From Streptacidiphilus albus JL83 (GTDB lineage: Bacteria > Actinomycetota > Actinomycetes > Streptomycetales > Streptomycetaceae), in contig NZ_JQML01000001.1 in NCBI RefSeq assembly GCF_000744705.1, positions 9,248,017 to 9,312,016 on the forward strand: a stretch of 64,000 nt of DNA, in the 5' to 3' direction. The position numbers and the translations under genes were made by a program. The notes under the pieces are model-generated. The model ran no database searches and was not told the DNA's origin. It saw only the letters and a program-made list of their open reading frames with translations. The stretch's first letter is position 1. Every line of letters begins with the position of its first letter. Positions 9,285-17,271 of this stretch are shown here, in pieces.

Positions 9285-9300
9285 TCATTCGTGGTGGTGC
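9271..9300 (-). terminator. Hairpin spanning the 3' end of the DUF2079 gene
   Basis: GCACCACCACG (9271-9281) and CGTGGTGGTGC (9290-9300) form a perfect 11-bp stem. The stop codon (9285-9287) lies in the 8-nt loop, so the last codons (encoding HHHE) form one arm. It could terminate transcription, or the match may partly reflect the His codon run. Confidence 0.45.
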
Positions 9301-10751
9301 AGGAGCAGGAAGCCGTCAGCGTCGGCAGCGGTCGAGTAGCCGTGGGCGCGTGCCTGGTCGACCTGCTGGGCCTGCTGGTCGGGGCTGATCCATTCGGGTG
9401 GGGCAGTGGTGTCGATGATGATCCACTGTGGATCGGGGCGGCTGCCCGGCGCGCCGAACTCGCTGACGGTGCAGCGGTCGGTCAGCTGCGGGGCGATCCG
9501 GTTGGATGCGGCGACGGTGGCCCCGTCGGGGATCAGGCGCATGATCGCTCGGGCGCTGGCGACCCGGGGCGGGGTTTGCCAGGTGCGGGGCTGGGCGAGC
9601 TGGAGCAACGGGAACTCCGGCAGTAGCAGCAGGGTCACCGCTGCCATGACGGTCAGTAGCCGCCGCGTCATCCGGCGGTCGACGGGCCGGCGGACCAGGC
9701 TGTCCACGAACGCCGCGAAGACGATCGGCATGAGGACGGCGCTGTACTGGTAGCCGGTGGTCCAGAACAGCGGATTGTCCGAGGCGAACCGCCACAGCAG
9801 CGTCGGCACGACTGCCCACACCAGCAGGGAGCGCAGGGCGAGGAAGACGGTGGGGGCGAACAGCGCCACCAGGGTGACGGACTTGGGCCCGGGGGCCGCG
9901 ACCAGTGCGACCGTTCCGTGGTAGGCAGCCTGCGCCACGCCGCTGGAGGCTCCCCCCAGCTGGGCCGCGTAGGTGTACTGGCCGCCGGGGTTGAAGGCGG
10001 GGATGACGACCAGTACCTCCAGGAGGGAGCCGGCGATGCCGGCGCAGGCGGTGGCCAGCCCCCACCGGCGGCTGCCGCGCAGGGCGATCAGCAGACCGAT
10101 GACCGCGACCGTCAGGCCGAGATCCTCCTTGACCAGCAGCAGCGGCAACGCCCACAGGGCAGCGGCATGCGGCCGGCCGCGCCCCAGTGCGCACAGCGAG
10201 AAGGCCAGCAGCGGGACGGCGAAGGCGACCTCGTGGAAGTCGAACCCGACCGCCGACGCGATTCCCCAGGACAGCCCGTAGCCGAGGCCGACCGTCCAGG
10301 CGGCCAGTGGGCCGATCGCCTGCAGGGCCCAGCGGGCCAGTGGCACCGCGGCGACCGCCAGCAGGGCGGCCTGGGCGAGCAGCAGGGTGCAGGGCGAGGG
10401 CCAGATCCGGTAGAACGGTGCCAGCGTCGCCAAGATGGGGGAGAAGTGGTCGCCCAGCTCCTGGAAGCCGGGCCCCTTCAGCTCCACCACCGGCAGCTGA
10501 CCGTGCGCCCAGAAGCGCACGGTCTGTTCGAAGATCCCCAGGTCGAAGCCCGAGGTCAGCATCCGCTGGTGCAACCGCACCGAGACCGCGCCACAGACGG
10601 CGAACAGCAGTGCGGCCAGCACCCACGGCAGCGCCGCCCGCCCGCCCGTCCCCCCGCGCCCGAGCACTGCCGGCCGGGGATCGACTGCGGGAGCCCGCAC
10701 CGGGCGTCCCTCGCCTCCGTCGACGCGCGACGGCTCGGACAGCGGATTCAT
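9285..10751 (-). CDS. DUF2079 family polytopic membrane protein
   Basis: A 488-aa protein with about ten membrane helices after a 38-residue Arg/Pro-rich cytoplasmic start. Recognisable DUF2079 features are RMLTSGFDLGIFEQTVRFWA in the first outside loop (Asp-Glu dyad typical of GT-C-like folds), then GDHFSPILATLAPFY, and later GFDFHEVAFAVPLLAF. A soluble C-terminal domain carries DGATVAASNRIAPQL. DUF2079 proteins look like GT-C glycosyltransferases, but no reaction has been assigned that I can name. The gene stands alone. Confidence 0.8.
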   Translation of the reverse strand: MNPLSEPSRVDGGEGRPVRAPAVDPRPAVLGRGGTGGRAALPWVLAALLFAVCGAVSVRLHQRMLTSGFDLGIFEQTVRFWAHGQLPVVELKGPGFQELGDHFSPILATLAPFYRIWPSPCTLLLAQAALLAVAAVPLARWALQAIGPLAAWTVGLGYGLSWGIASAVGFDFHEVAFAVPLLAFSLCALGRGRPHAAALWALPLLLVKEDLGLTVAVIGLLIALRGSRRWGLATACAGIAGSLLEVLVVIPAFNPGGQYTYAAQLGGASSGVAQAAYHGTVALVAAPGPKSVTLVALFAPTVFLALRSLLVWAVVPTLLWRFASDNPLFWTTGYQYSAVLMPIVFAAFVDSLVRRPVDRRMTRRLLTVMAAVTLLLLPEFPLLQLAQPRTWQTPPRVASARAIMRLIPDGATVAASNRIAPQLTDRCTVSEFGAPGSRPDPQWIIIDTTAPPEWISPDQQAQQVDQARAHGYSTAADADGFLLLHHHE

Positions 10752-11323
10752 GCAATCCCTCGGGGCTCGGACACGGGTGCGGGCGCGGGGCCACGGGCAA
10801 CTGCTCAGGCCATCCGATCACCACCTCTGTCCGACCGCACGTCAGAACGGCTGCTCCGTGGCGGCAGGAGTACCCCTGAACGATCGGCGGCTCGGCGGCT
10901 CGCTGGTTCGGTGGCGACGGGTCCGGGGCCGGCGGCCGGCCGGTACGCGCCACCCGGCGCAAGGCGGAACCGCCCCCGCCCTGCCCCGACGCACCTGCTC
11001 GACGAGGAGCGACCCGGACGGGGCGGCACGGCCCGTGCGCTCGAACGCTGCGGGGACCGATGACGGATGGCTTGCTGACGACTGTTCAGGCGTCCTCGGG
11101 AGGTCTAGCGTCTGCAGTGCGGCCCTGGTCCCCGGCAGCGTTGCAAGCCATCGCCTCCCTCGGGAGGCGCACGCTGCGCATCCGTGCTGGACTCCCCTCG
11201 CACTCGGGGCCTGTTCCCGCACTCGCCGTCGACACGCGATCCTGGCGCGGCCTCGATGCGCACACTGTGGGCATGATCCTGCTGCCTGCCGGCGTCGCAC
11301 CGGTTCGACGACAGGCGTTACTC
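10752..11323. other. Intergenic region, divergent side of two genes
   Basis: Holds the upstream regions of the minus-strand DUF2079 gene and the plus-strand small membrane protein. Very GC-rich at first. I see no protein with plausible composition. An in-frame extension of the small gene to ATG 11273 would add a rare TTA codon at 11318. Confidence 0.4.
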
Positions 11324-11530
11324 ATGTACGCGCTGATCATCCCCGCTCTGCTCCCCTTCATCCTGCTCGGTGCCGTCATGGGACTGTCCTGGTGGGAGGA
11401 CCACATGCTGCCACCGGCCAGGCACGTCGAGGCTCTGAGCGAAGCACCGCAGACGCCGTCGGTCCCGGTGCCCGACACACAACCTGCCGCTTTCCCAAGA
11501 CCGTTGACGACGTCCGGCGTGGTGCTTTGA
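11324..11530 (+). CDS. Small single-pass membrane protein
   Basis: A 68-aa protein starting MYALIIPALLPFILLG, one membrane helix at residues 2-23, then SWWEDHMLPP and a Pro-rich tail. Small proteins with this helix and a WWED-type motif occur in streptomycetes, but I know no function. ATG 11324 places the helix at the very N-terminus. The alternative ATG 11273 adds 17 residues including a TTA (bldA-type) codon. The stop is followed after 14 nt by a long perfect palindrome that would end transcription. Confidence 0.55.
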   Translation: MYALIIPALLPFILLGAVMGLSWWEDHMLPPARHVEALSEAPQTPSVPVPDTQPAAFPRPLTTSGVVL

Positions 11531-11544
11531 GCGCCCGGCAGGGC

Positions 11545-11606
11545 GTGGGCGAGGGGCGGCGGTGGGAACGGATCGCGATCCGTTCCCACCGCCGCCCCTC
11601 GCCCAC
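11545..11606. terminator. 62-nt perfect palindrome, likely bidirectional terminator
   Basis: Bases 11545-11606 are a perfect inverted repeat of two 31-nt arms with no spacer; the centre is GATCGCGATC. Three further bases pair outward with one mismatch. It lies 14 nt after the stop of the plus-strand small membrane gene and 8 nt after the end of a minus-strand 48-codon ORF, i.e. between convergent genes. A bidirectional terminator is the simplest reading. Confidence 0.75.
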
Positions 11607-11614
11607 CCCACTGC

Positions 11615-11761
11615 TCAGAGAGCTTGGGTTCGGTAGTGGCCGCCGAGCTCCTGGTGGTAGCTGTCATCACCGAAGTGCTTGTCCTCATCGAATCTCCGGG
11701 GAGCTCCTGATCTCGTCCCCGGTGCGGTCGACGTGAGCGAAGGAGCGTCCACAGAAATCAT
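11615..11761 (-). CDS. Possible 48-aa hydrophilic protein
   Basis: An ORF starting MISVDAPSLT and ending DDSYHQELGGHYRTQAL. The second half (FDEDKHFGDDSYHQELGG) has mostly G/C third positions and a non-random acidic/aromatic composition, unlike shadow frames here. No convincing ribosome site precedes the ATG (11761). It ends 8 nt from the long palindrome, as expected for a real gene converging on a shared terminator. It may instead be the tail of a lost larger gene. Confidence 0.35.
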   Translation of the reverse strand: MISVDAPSLTSTAPGTRSGAPRRFDEDKHFGDDSYHQELGGHYRTQAL

Positions 11762-11922
11762 GCGAACGACATTCGGCGGATCCGTTTCCCCATGCCTTCC
11801 AGGCCCATTCGGCTGCTGCGCGGGTCCGCCACGGAATGCCGGAAAGTGCTTCCCCGCGCCGTGCGCGAAATTCAGCCCGCCGACGAGGCGAGCGAATCGA
11901 GGAAGTGCGGACTGCTGCGCCG

Positions 11923-11997
11923 TCAGCGGCGCCGCAGGAACATGACGATGGCCACGATTATGACAATGATTACCACTGTTCCGAAACCTATGTACAT
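11923..11997 (-). CDS. 24-aa single-helix membrane microprotein
   Basis: ATG at 11997 to TGA at 11923 encodes a peptide starting MYIGFGTVVIIVIIVAIVMF and closing with LRRR: one membrane helix of about 19 residues with a positive C-terminus. The codons use GTC, ATC, GTG and CGC heavily. A good Shine-Dalgarno, AGAGGA, stands 8 nt before the ATG. About 87 nt upstream is a SigB-type promoter. The architecture (tiny helix plus Arg tail, stress promoter) resembles stress-induced membrane peptides. It is too short for ordinary gene callers. Confidence 0.65.
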   Translation of the reverse strand: MYIGFGTVVIIVIIVAIVMFLRRR

Positions 11998-12373
11998 GCG
12001 ATTTTCCTCTTCCCTGTCATTACTGGTCGACCGCGGCCGAACCGACCGGGACGCGTCATGATTCCCTGCTTCTCAAATCGCTCCTACCCGCCACGCCAGG
12101 GGCAAACAGCGAAATCTGGCCAGTACTGCGCGACCCGCTCGACGGCGGACGGAAATGACCGGACGGTGCTGCCGACCGGGCGGGTCTCTTTGACACGCAT
12201 GTCCGGTCCGGTGCCGGCCACGACACCGGCGCGGATTCGCTCAGCGGATGCAGGGCATGCGCAACCTGCGGCTCGGTGAAGTGGCGTCGCGCACCCACCG
12301 GCCGGGCCCGCCACGGATCATCCTTCGCCTTCAACGGAGCTCAGGGGCTACAGAGAGTTGAGGCAGCAGTGCG
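11998..12373. other. Divergent intergenic region
   Basis: About 375 bases between the minus-strand microprotein and the plus-strand WhiB gene. Besides the microprotein leader and its SigB-type promoter, I see no further gene. The WhiB promoter must lie here but is not recognisable. Confidence 0.45.
12084..12107 (-). promoter_or_regulatory. SigB/SigF-type stress promoter
   Basis: On the minus strand GTTT (12107-12104), 14 nt, then GGGTAG (12089-12084). This matches the GTTT-N14-16-GGGTAY consensus of SigB-family sigma factors of actinomycetes except for the last base. Transcription would start near 12077 and give an 80-nt leader to the 24-aa membrane microprotein. Confidence 0.55.
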
Positions 12374-12736
12374 ATGAGGAGAGCACCCCGGCTTCCGATG
12401 GCGCCTCGCCTGCCGAGAGCGCTGCAGCGCAACTGGGAGTGGCAGGTCGACGCCGCCTGCCGCGAGGTCGACGCCCGGATCTTCTTCCATCCGCCCGGGG
12501 AGCGAGGGGCCGAGTACGAGGCGCGTGATCAGGCAGCGAAGACGGTCTGCGAGCGCTGCGCGGTCCGGGAACCGTGCCTGCGGTTCGCGCTGGACACCCA
12601 CGAACCGTACGGGGTGTGGGGTGGTCTGACCGTGGAGGAACGGCTGGGACACGGACCCGCCGAATTGCTGCCCGAGGTCATCGAGGGGGATACCGTCGAC
12701 AGTCGGTTGCAGTCGCGCCCCTCATCGGTCCCCTGA
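12374..12736 (+). CDS. WhiB-family iron-sulfur transcriptional regulator
   Basis: A 120-aa Wbl protein. Four Cys that bind the [4Fe-4S] cluster are at 29 (DAACR), 59 and 62 (VCERC) and 68 (EPCLRF), followed by the GVWGG turn (80-84) and a short tail. Wbl proteins usually work as cofactors bound to the principal sigma factor and respond to redox or NO. The tail lacks an obvious Arg/Lys-rich DNA-contact segment, so the subclass is uncertain. It is not clearly co-transcribed with the STAS gene 360 nt downstream. Confidence 0.9.
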   Translation: MRRAPRLPMAPRLPRALQRNWEWQVDAACREVDARIFFHPPGERGAEYEARDQAAKTVCERCAVREPCLRFALDTHEPYGVWGGLTVEERLGHGPAELLPEVIEGDTVDSRLQSRPSSVP

Positions 12737-13095
12737 GCCTTCGTGCCCGGCCGCTCCGACGGCCGTAGCAACCCCCGAGGCGGCGAGAATCGGCTGCCCG
12801 GCAGCCAACTGTCGGATCGATGCGAGGACTATGCTGCGTACTGGACGCCCCAGACCCCGGCGGTGAGTTGCCATGTGACGCAGATGCGCGCGGGGAGCGG
12901 ATGATCCGTCCGATCGCCCAGCGCATCCCTGAGGGGAATCGGCTGGGGCCGAGGGCTCGCAACGCGGGTCACCGGACCGGCCCTTCGCCTGCCGACCCGC
13001 AAGCACGACCGCAACGGGAGCGCGCCAGGAGGGGCCGGGAGACCGGCGCCGCACCGTGGGGCGCTGCCGGGGGCGGTCCTGGGAACCGAGGGGCC
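12737..13095. other. Intergenic region, no gene seen
   Basis: About 360 bases between the WhiB and STAS genes. A frame extending the STAS ORF upstream is open but Arg/Pro/Gly-rich and has no support. Probably holds the promoter of the STAS-GNAT pair. Confidence 0.4.
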
Positions 13096-13524
13096 ATGCC
13101 CATCCCGCACAGACTGGACCACTACCGCCGCGACACCCACGACCTGGCGCTGATCGCCCTGGTCGGAGAGATCGACCTCGACTCGGCGCCCCGGCTGCGC
13201 ACGGTGCTGGAACAGTGCCTGCGCGAGGGCATGAGCACCATCGACGTCGACCTCACCGCCGTCGCCTTCTGCGACTGCCACGGGCTGGGTGTCCTGATCG
13301 ACGCCTCGCAGCAGGCCTTCGCCGCGGGGGGCGGCTTGCGTCTGAGCCATCCGAGTGCGGCCGTGGCACGGCTGCTCGCCCTCACCGGCACCGACTGCCT
13401 CCTCTCGGGCCGACCGGTCGACGCGGCCACGAGCCCCCGGCAGTTGCAGTCGGCGGCTCCCCGTCACCGGGTGGTACGCCGAGCGGGCGCAGCCGCCCCT
13501 GTCCTGACGGCCGGTGTCCGGTGA
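13096..13524 (+). CDS. STAS-domain anti-sigma factor antagonist
   Basis: A 142-aa protein whose residues 10-105 form a STAS domain: LIALVGEIDLDSAPRLRTVL, then IDVDLTAVAFCDCHGLGVLI. Anti-anti-sigma factors carry a phosphorylatable Ser at the start of the second helix (usually DSSGL). Here the position reads DCHGL, so the usual Ser is absent and regulation by phosphorylation is doubtful. The start ATG at 13096 follows GAGGGG. The stop overlaps the start of the next gene (TGATG), so the two are translationally coupled. Confidence 0.8.
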   Translation: MPIPHRLDHYRRDTHDLALIALVGEIDLDSAPRLRTVLEQCLREGMSTIDVDLTAVAFCDCHGLGVLIDASQQAFAAGGGLRLSHPSAAVARLLALTGTDCLLSGRPVDAATSPRQLQSAAPRHRVVRRAGAAAPVLTAGVR

Positions 13525-14270
13525 TGCCAGAGCCCGGACCGGGGCGGGTTCCGGAGGGAGGCGGGCCCTTCACCGTGGACCGGGTGATCCTGCGTCGGCT
13601 GAACCGGTGGCAGGTGGAGGAACTGCGGGAGGACCTGGCGGATTTGCACGTGGAGTCCTACGACACCTCGGCCGGAGAGGAGTTCGAGGGCCGGGAGGAG
13701 TTCCTGGGACGGTTGGCCGAGGACGTCCAGCGACCCGGGCTGACCATGCTGATCGCGGAGGCGACCACTCTGGTGGGATGCGCCTACGGCTATCCGGTGG
13801 CTCGCGACGGTTCATGGTGGGAGGGCTTCGACGGGGACCTCCCACAGAACATCGAGCAACTCACGGCCTCCGGGCATGTGTTCGCCGTTGCCGGGATGGT
13901 GGTCCACCCGCATGAGCGGCACCTCGGCCTGGCCGACCGGCTCCAGGACCACCTCCTGGCCAAATGCCCGGCGTCGCTCGCCGCCACCCTGCTCGACCGG
14001 TCCGACCGCGCGGCCATCGACGTCTTCCGGGCCTGGGGCTGGCAGGAGATCGGCAGGGTTCACCGCTCCCCGGAGCAGGCTGTGCTCCGGGCCCTGGTCC
14101 GTCCCCTGGGCGAGACCCACACCGACCGCGCAGTAGGGACCGGTGAGCGAAGAGGACGGCAGCAGCGACAAGCCGGGCAGGATGTGCTGCCGGCTCCCCG
14201 CAGCCGTCCCGGAGCAGAGCGGGGTTACGCGGGCGCGCCGGCCCCTTCGTCGAGAGTGTGGGGCAGGTGA
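13524..14270 (+). CDS. GNAT-family N-acetyltransferase-like protein
   Basis: A 248-aa protein. A GNAT-like core is visible: LIAEATTLVGCAYGYPV (strand 2-3), then VFAVAGMVVHPHERHLGLADRLQDHLL, where the usual acetyl-CoA loop Q/RxxGxG/A is represented by ERHLGLA, then SDRAAIDVFRAWGWQEIGRV. The last 50 residues are low-complexity and overlap the 3' end of the opposite monooxygenase gene by 46 nt, so the C-terminus may be degenerate. It starts inside the stop codon of the STAS gene. Substrate unknown. Confidence 0.7.
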   Translation: MPEPGPGRVPEGGGPFTVDRVILRRLNRWQVEELREDLADLHVESYDTSAGEEFEGREEFLGRLAEDVQRPGLTMLIAEATTLVGCAYGYPVARDGSWWEGFDGDLPQNIEQLTASGHVFAVAGMVVHPHERHLGLADRLQDHLLAKCPASLAATLLDRSDRAAIDVFRAWGWQEIGRVHRSPEQAVLRALVRPLGETHTDRAVGTGERRGRQQRQAGQDVLPAPRSRPGAERGYAGAPAPSSRVWGR

Positions 14271-15805
14271 GGCACCGTCGGGCCGGGGGCGGGGCCGGAG
14301 TCGGGGGCGGACGGGTTGGCCGGGAGCTTGCGCAGCAGGGCCGGAGTGAGGCGGCGGTAGGCCGCCGGGTTGATCGGGTTGAGCCAGTGCGAGGCGCGCA
14401 CCAGGACGTTGATGTTGAGGTCGAGGTCGCCCAGCACCTCGTCGGCGTTGTGCATCGAGAACGGGATGATCTTCGTGCCCCTGCAGTGGTGCCGGTCGGT
14501 CGCGGCGTCCAGGAACGCCAACTGATCGATGACTGCCTGGCGTACGGTCTCCGTGCCCGGCAGCCGGATCGCACCGGCGATCGCCGCCGCGATCCACAGG
14601 GCTGCCAGCTCGGCGTTGAGCGGGCTGAAGAACGACGAGTTGTAGCCGTTGAAGTACAGCCCCGGGAGGTCGACGGGCATGATCTGGCGGTAGAGCATGA
14701 AGTTTCCGCGCTCGTCCAGCAACCGCTGCTGCACTTCCGCGGAGAGGAACGGCACTGCCTGGGTGAAGCCGGTCGCGCACACGACGAGGTCGGCCGGGAG
14801 CAGGGTGCCGTCCGCGAGCTCGGCGAAGGGCTTGCCGTCGCGGGTGAGCAGGCGGGTGATCGTCTGGTCCCGGTGCACCCCGATGCTGCCGTCGGCGACT
14901 CCTTCGAAGAAGCCCTCGGTGGCGAGCCCGATGGCGCCTCGGACAATGCCCTCCATGCTGCCGCGGGGGACGAGGGCGAGTCGGTCGAGGCCGAACTGGC
15001 GCACCGACACGGTCCCGATGGAGTCGAGCATGCTGCGGCGCAGGCCGTTGCCCGGGCCGTGCAGGAACTTCTCCAGCCCGCGCAGCCGCCGGTAGCGGAA
15101 GAGTGCTTCACCCATGCGGGTCAGCAGCAGCATCTTGAAGTTGAGGAGGCCGCCGATCCTGCGTGGCACCTTCCACAGCAGCTGCCGCGCGATCACGTCA
15201 GTGGTGTCGGACACCGGGCTGATGGCAACGGCCACGTCGCAGGCGGACTTTCCGTAGCCCACGACCAGGACGTGTCGGCCCCGGGCCTCCTGGGCGTCGT
15301 GGAACTCGGTGGCCGCGCACAGCCGCCCGCCCGCCGCGGTGAACTCCGCCGAGCCGGGGTAGGAGGGGACGGCCGGTTCGCAGAACACGCCGTTCGCCAC
15401 GACGAGTCGGTCGAAGTCCTCGGTGGAGTGTCTGCCCGCGCTGTCCGTTGCCTCGATCGTCCAGCCGCTGTCGGCGCCGGTGCCGACGCGTGGGCGCGCG
15501 GCGGTCACCTCGGTGCTCAGCCGGAGCGTGCGGTCGAGACCGAACGCCGCGGCGTAGGCGGCCAGGTAGGCCTGGACCTGCTCGCCGCTGGGCCACTCGG
15601 GGTACTCCCTGGGCATGGGGAAGTCCGAGAGCGAGTACTGGACCTTCGGGCTCTGGGTCGTCACTCCCGGGTAGCGCCGGGTCCGGCTCCACACGCCTCC
15701 GACATCGGGCGTCCGGTCGAACACCTGGATCTCGTGCCCGGCCTGGGCGAGCACCTTCGCGGTGGTGAGGCCGGCGACGCCGGCACCGATGATGGCGATC
15801 CGCAT
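14225..15805 (-). CDS. Flavin-containing monooxygenase (class B, FMO-like)
   Basis: A 526-aa FAD/NADPH enzyme. The FAD Rossmann motif GAGVAGL is at residues 7-13, the GG of DVGGVW lies near 35-40, and the second (NADPH) Rossmann motif is in VLVVGYGKSACDVA. The FMO signature region before it reads TEFHDAQEARGRHV, a variant of FxGxxxH. VVCATGFTQAVPFL is the typical C-terminal ATG motif. It may hydroxylate or perform a Baeyer-Villiger oxidation. Its start lies 2 nt after the cupin stop, so the pair is one transcript. It neighbours the divergent aromatic meta-cleavage operon and may feed it. Confidence 0.85.
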   Translation of the reverse strand: MRIAIIGAGVAGLTTAKVLAQAGHEIQVFDRTPDVGGVWSRTRRYPGVTTQSPKVQYSLSDFPMPREYPEWPSGEQVQAYLAAYAAAFGLDRTLRLSTEVTAARPRVGTGADSGWTIEATDSAGRHSTEDFDRLVVANGVFCEPAVPSYPGSAEFTAAGGRLCAATEFHDAQEARGRHVLVVGYGKSACDVAVAISPVSDTTDVIARQLLWKVPRRIGGLLNFKMLLLTRMGEALFRYRRLRGLEKFLHGPGNGLRRSMLDSIGTVSVRQFGLDRLALVPRGSMEGIVRGAIGLATEGFFEGVADGSIGVHRDQTITRLLTRDGKPFAELADGTLLPADLVVCATGFTQAVPFLSAEVQQRLLDERGNFMLYRQIMPVDLPGLYFNGYNSSFFSPLNAELAALWIAAAIAGAIRLPGTETVRQAVIDQLAFLDAATDRHHCRGTKIIPFSMHNADEVLGDLDLNINVLVRASHWLNPINPAAYRRLTPALLRKLPANPSAPDSGPAPGPTVPHLPHTLDEGAGAPA

Positions 15806-15807
15806 GG

Positions 15808-16272
15808 TCAGCCGACCTCGGGCGGGAGTTGGAGCTCGATGCCGAACTCGGCCATGATCTTCTTCATCAGCGAGATGTCCTTCGGGCCCGGGGGCATGTC
15901 CGCCAGCGCCTGGTAGTACTTCTCCAGGCCGGCGGGCGAGACCACCGAGATGACCCGCGACTCCTCCCCGTACGGGTTGCGGAACGCGTGCACCACGTCG
16001 CGGGGCAGGAAGAGGTAGTCCCCGTGCTCAAGGACGAAGTCCTCGTCGCCGAGGCGGACATCGAGCCGCCCGGCCAGGCAGATGAACGACTCGTCCTCGC
16101 GGGTGTGGAGGTGCGGGGGAGGCCCGTCCACCCCGGCCGGAACCGTGTACTCGAACAGCGAATAGGCGTCGTGGGTGGACGCGCCGTCCGCCTTCAGCGT
16201 GATGCCGAGCCCGATCGCTGCGATCGCGTGTCCCTCACGCGAGGGCAGCAGGTAGCCACCACCGAGAGTCAT
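15808..16272 (-). CDS. Cupin-domain protein (quercetin-dioxygenase-like fold)
   Basis: A 154-aa single-cupin protein. Cupin motif 1 is PPPHLHTREDESFICLAGRLDV (His, His, Glu ligands) and motif 2 is YLFLPRDVVHAFRN (His ligand), so the metal site is complete. The start at 16272 is set by GAGGAG at 16279-16284. It is the first gene of a two-gene operon with the monooxygenase. It could be a dioxygenase or isomerase acting on the same substrate. Confidence 0.8.
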   Translation of the reverse strand: MTLGGGYLLPSREGHAIAAIGLGITLKADGASTHDAYSLFEYTVPAGVDGPPPHLHTREDESFICLAGRLDVRLGDEDFVLEHGDYLFLPRDVVHAFRNPYGEESRVISVVSPAGLEKYYQALADMPPGPKDISLMKKIMAEFGIELQLPPEVG

Positions 16273-16396
16273 CGTCGTCTCCTCAGGTCGCCGCACCGAC
16301 AGGTCGTCGGTATGCCAGGGATCACAGCATTGGTGCCGGGGGCGCGCAGTGCAAGCATCCGTCCCGCTCACCGGGACCGGGCCTGTTCGGTGCGGG

Positions 16397-17170
16397 TCAG
16401 CGTCGGTGCGAGTAGGCCCGGGACGCGGCCGCCGCGGCGAGCCGGACCGCCGGACCGATCCGGTCCGCGCGCACCAGGCCGGTCGGGCCGGTCACCGACA
16501 GGGCCGCCACCACCTCGCCGAGCGGTCCGAAGATCGGGGCGCCCACGCAGCTGACGCCGATGTTGCCCTCCTCGCGTTCGACCGCCCAGCCCCGGGACGG
16601 GATCGCGGTCAGCTCGCGCATGACCGCGACCGGGCTGGTGAGGGTGCGCGGCGTCCTGGCCGGCAGGTCGGCGCCCAGGACCGCCTCGACGGTCCCGGTG
16701 TCGCTGTAGGCGAGAATCGCACGGCCCAGGGCCGAGCAGTAGGCCGGGACGCTGCCGCCGACTTGGGAGAGCATCGGCATCGGCCGGTGCCCGGTGATCT
16801 TCTCGACGACCAGAACCTGTGTTCCCTTCAGGACGCCGAGCTGCACCGTCGTCCTGGTCGCGTTGTGCAGGTCCTGCAGGAACGGCAGTACGGACTCGCG
16901 CAGTTCGTGCCGGATCGGCGCCAGGCCGGACAGCTCGAACAGCCGGTTGCCGATGCGGTAGCGGTCCCTGGGCTTGTCCAGCCAGCCGAGGCGGATCATC
17001 CGGTCGGCCGTCCGGTGTGTGGTCGAGCGCGGCAGGCCGCAGCGGTCCACCAGGGCCGCGAGGGTCAACTCCCGGTGCTCGGCGTCGAAGGCGCCCAGGA
17101 TGGCCGCCGCGCGGTCCAGCCCGCTGAGGCTGCCCTGGGCACGGTCACTGTCCCGCTCTGCGGGACTCAT
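16397..17170 (-). CDS. IclR-family transcriptional regulator
   Basis: A 257-aa protein. Winged helix at about residues 18-78 (LDRAAAILGAFDAEHREL, then LPRSTTHRTADRMIRLGWL), followed by the IclR effector domain with GGSVPAYCSALGRAILAY and ITSPVAV-like/GISCVGAPIF-like segments (here NIGVSCVGAPIFGPLGEVV). Divergent position next to the meta-cleavage operon and the family (MhpR and other IclR activators control such pathways) make it the likely pathway regulator. Confidence 0.9.
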   Translation of the reverse strand: MSPAERDSDRAQGSLSGLDRAAAILGAFDAEHRELTLAALVDRCGLPRSTTHRTADRMIRLGWLDKPRDRYRIGNRLFELSGLAPIRHELRESVLPFLQDLHNATRTTVQLGVLKGTQVLVVEKITGHRPMPMLSQVGGSVPAYCSALGRAILAYSDTGTVEAVLGADLPARTPRTLTSPVAVMRELTAIPSRGWAVEREEGNIGVSCVGAPIFGPLGEVVAALSVTGPTGLVRADRIGPAVRLAAAAASRAYSHRR

Positions 17171-17216
17171 CGTTGGCTCCGGGGGTCCATGGGGTCAGGC
17201 TAGACCCGTCGCGGAC

Positions 17217-17249
17217 CATCACGCGAGGCCGCCGAGCACCACGCGAGGC
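17217..17249. promoter_or_regulatory. Paired direct repeat, candidate IclR operator
   Basis: CATCACGCGAGGC (17217-17229) and CACCACGCGAGGC (17237-17249) repeat with an exact 20-bp period, two helical turns, inside the 101-bp divergent spacer between the IclR gene and the catabolic operon. The period suits a regulator bound to one face of DNA. Confidence 0.45.
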
Positions 17250-17271
17250 ACGGAACCATGCGGAGGCAGAC

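Noticed and set aside
17173-17271. TTG start for the SDR gene
   Set aside because: It begins 3 nt from the divergent IclR start, would translate the whole promoter and operator region, and the added residues do not look like an SDR N-terminus.
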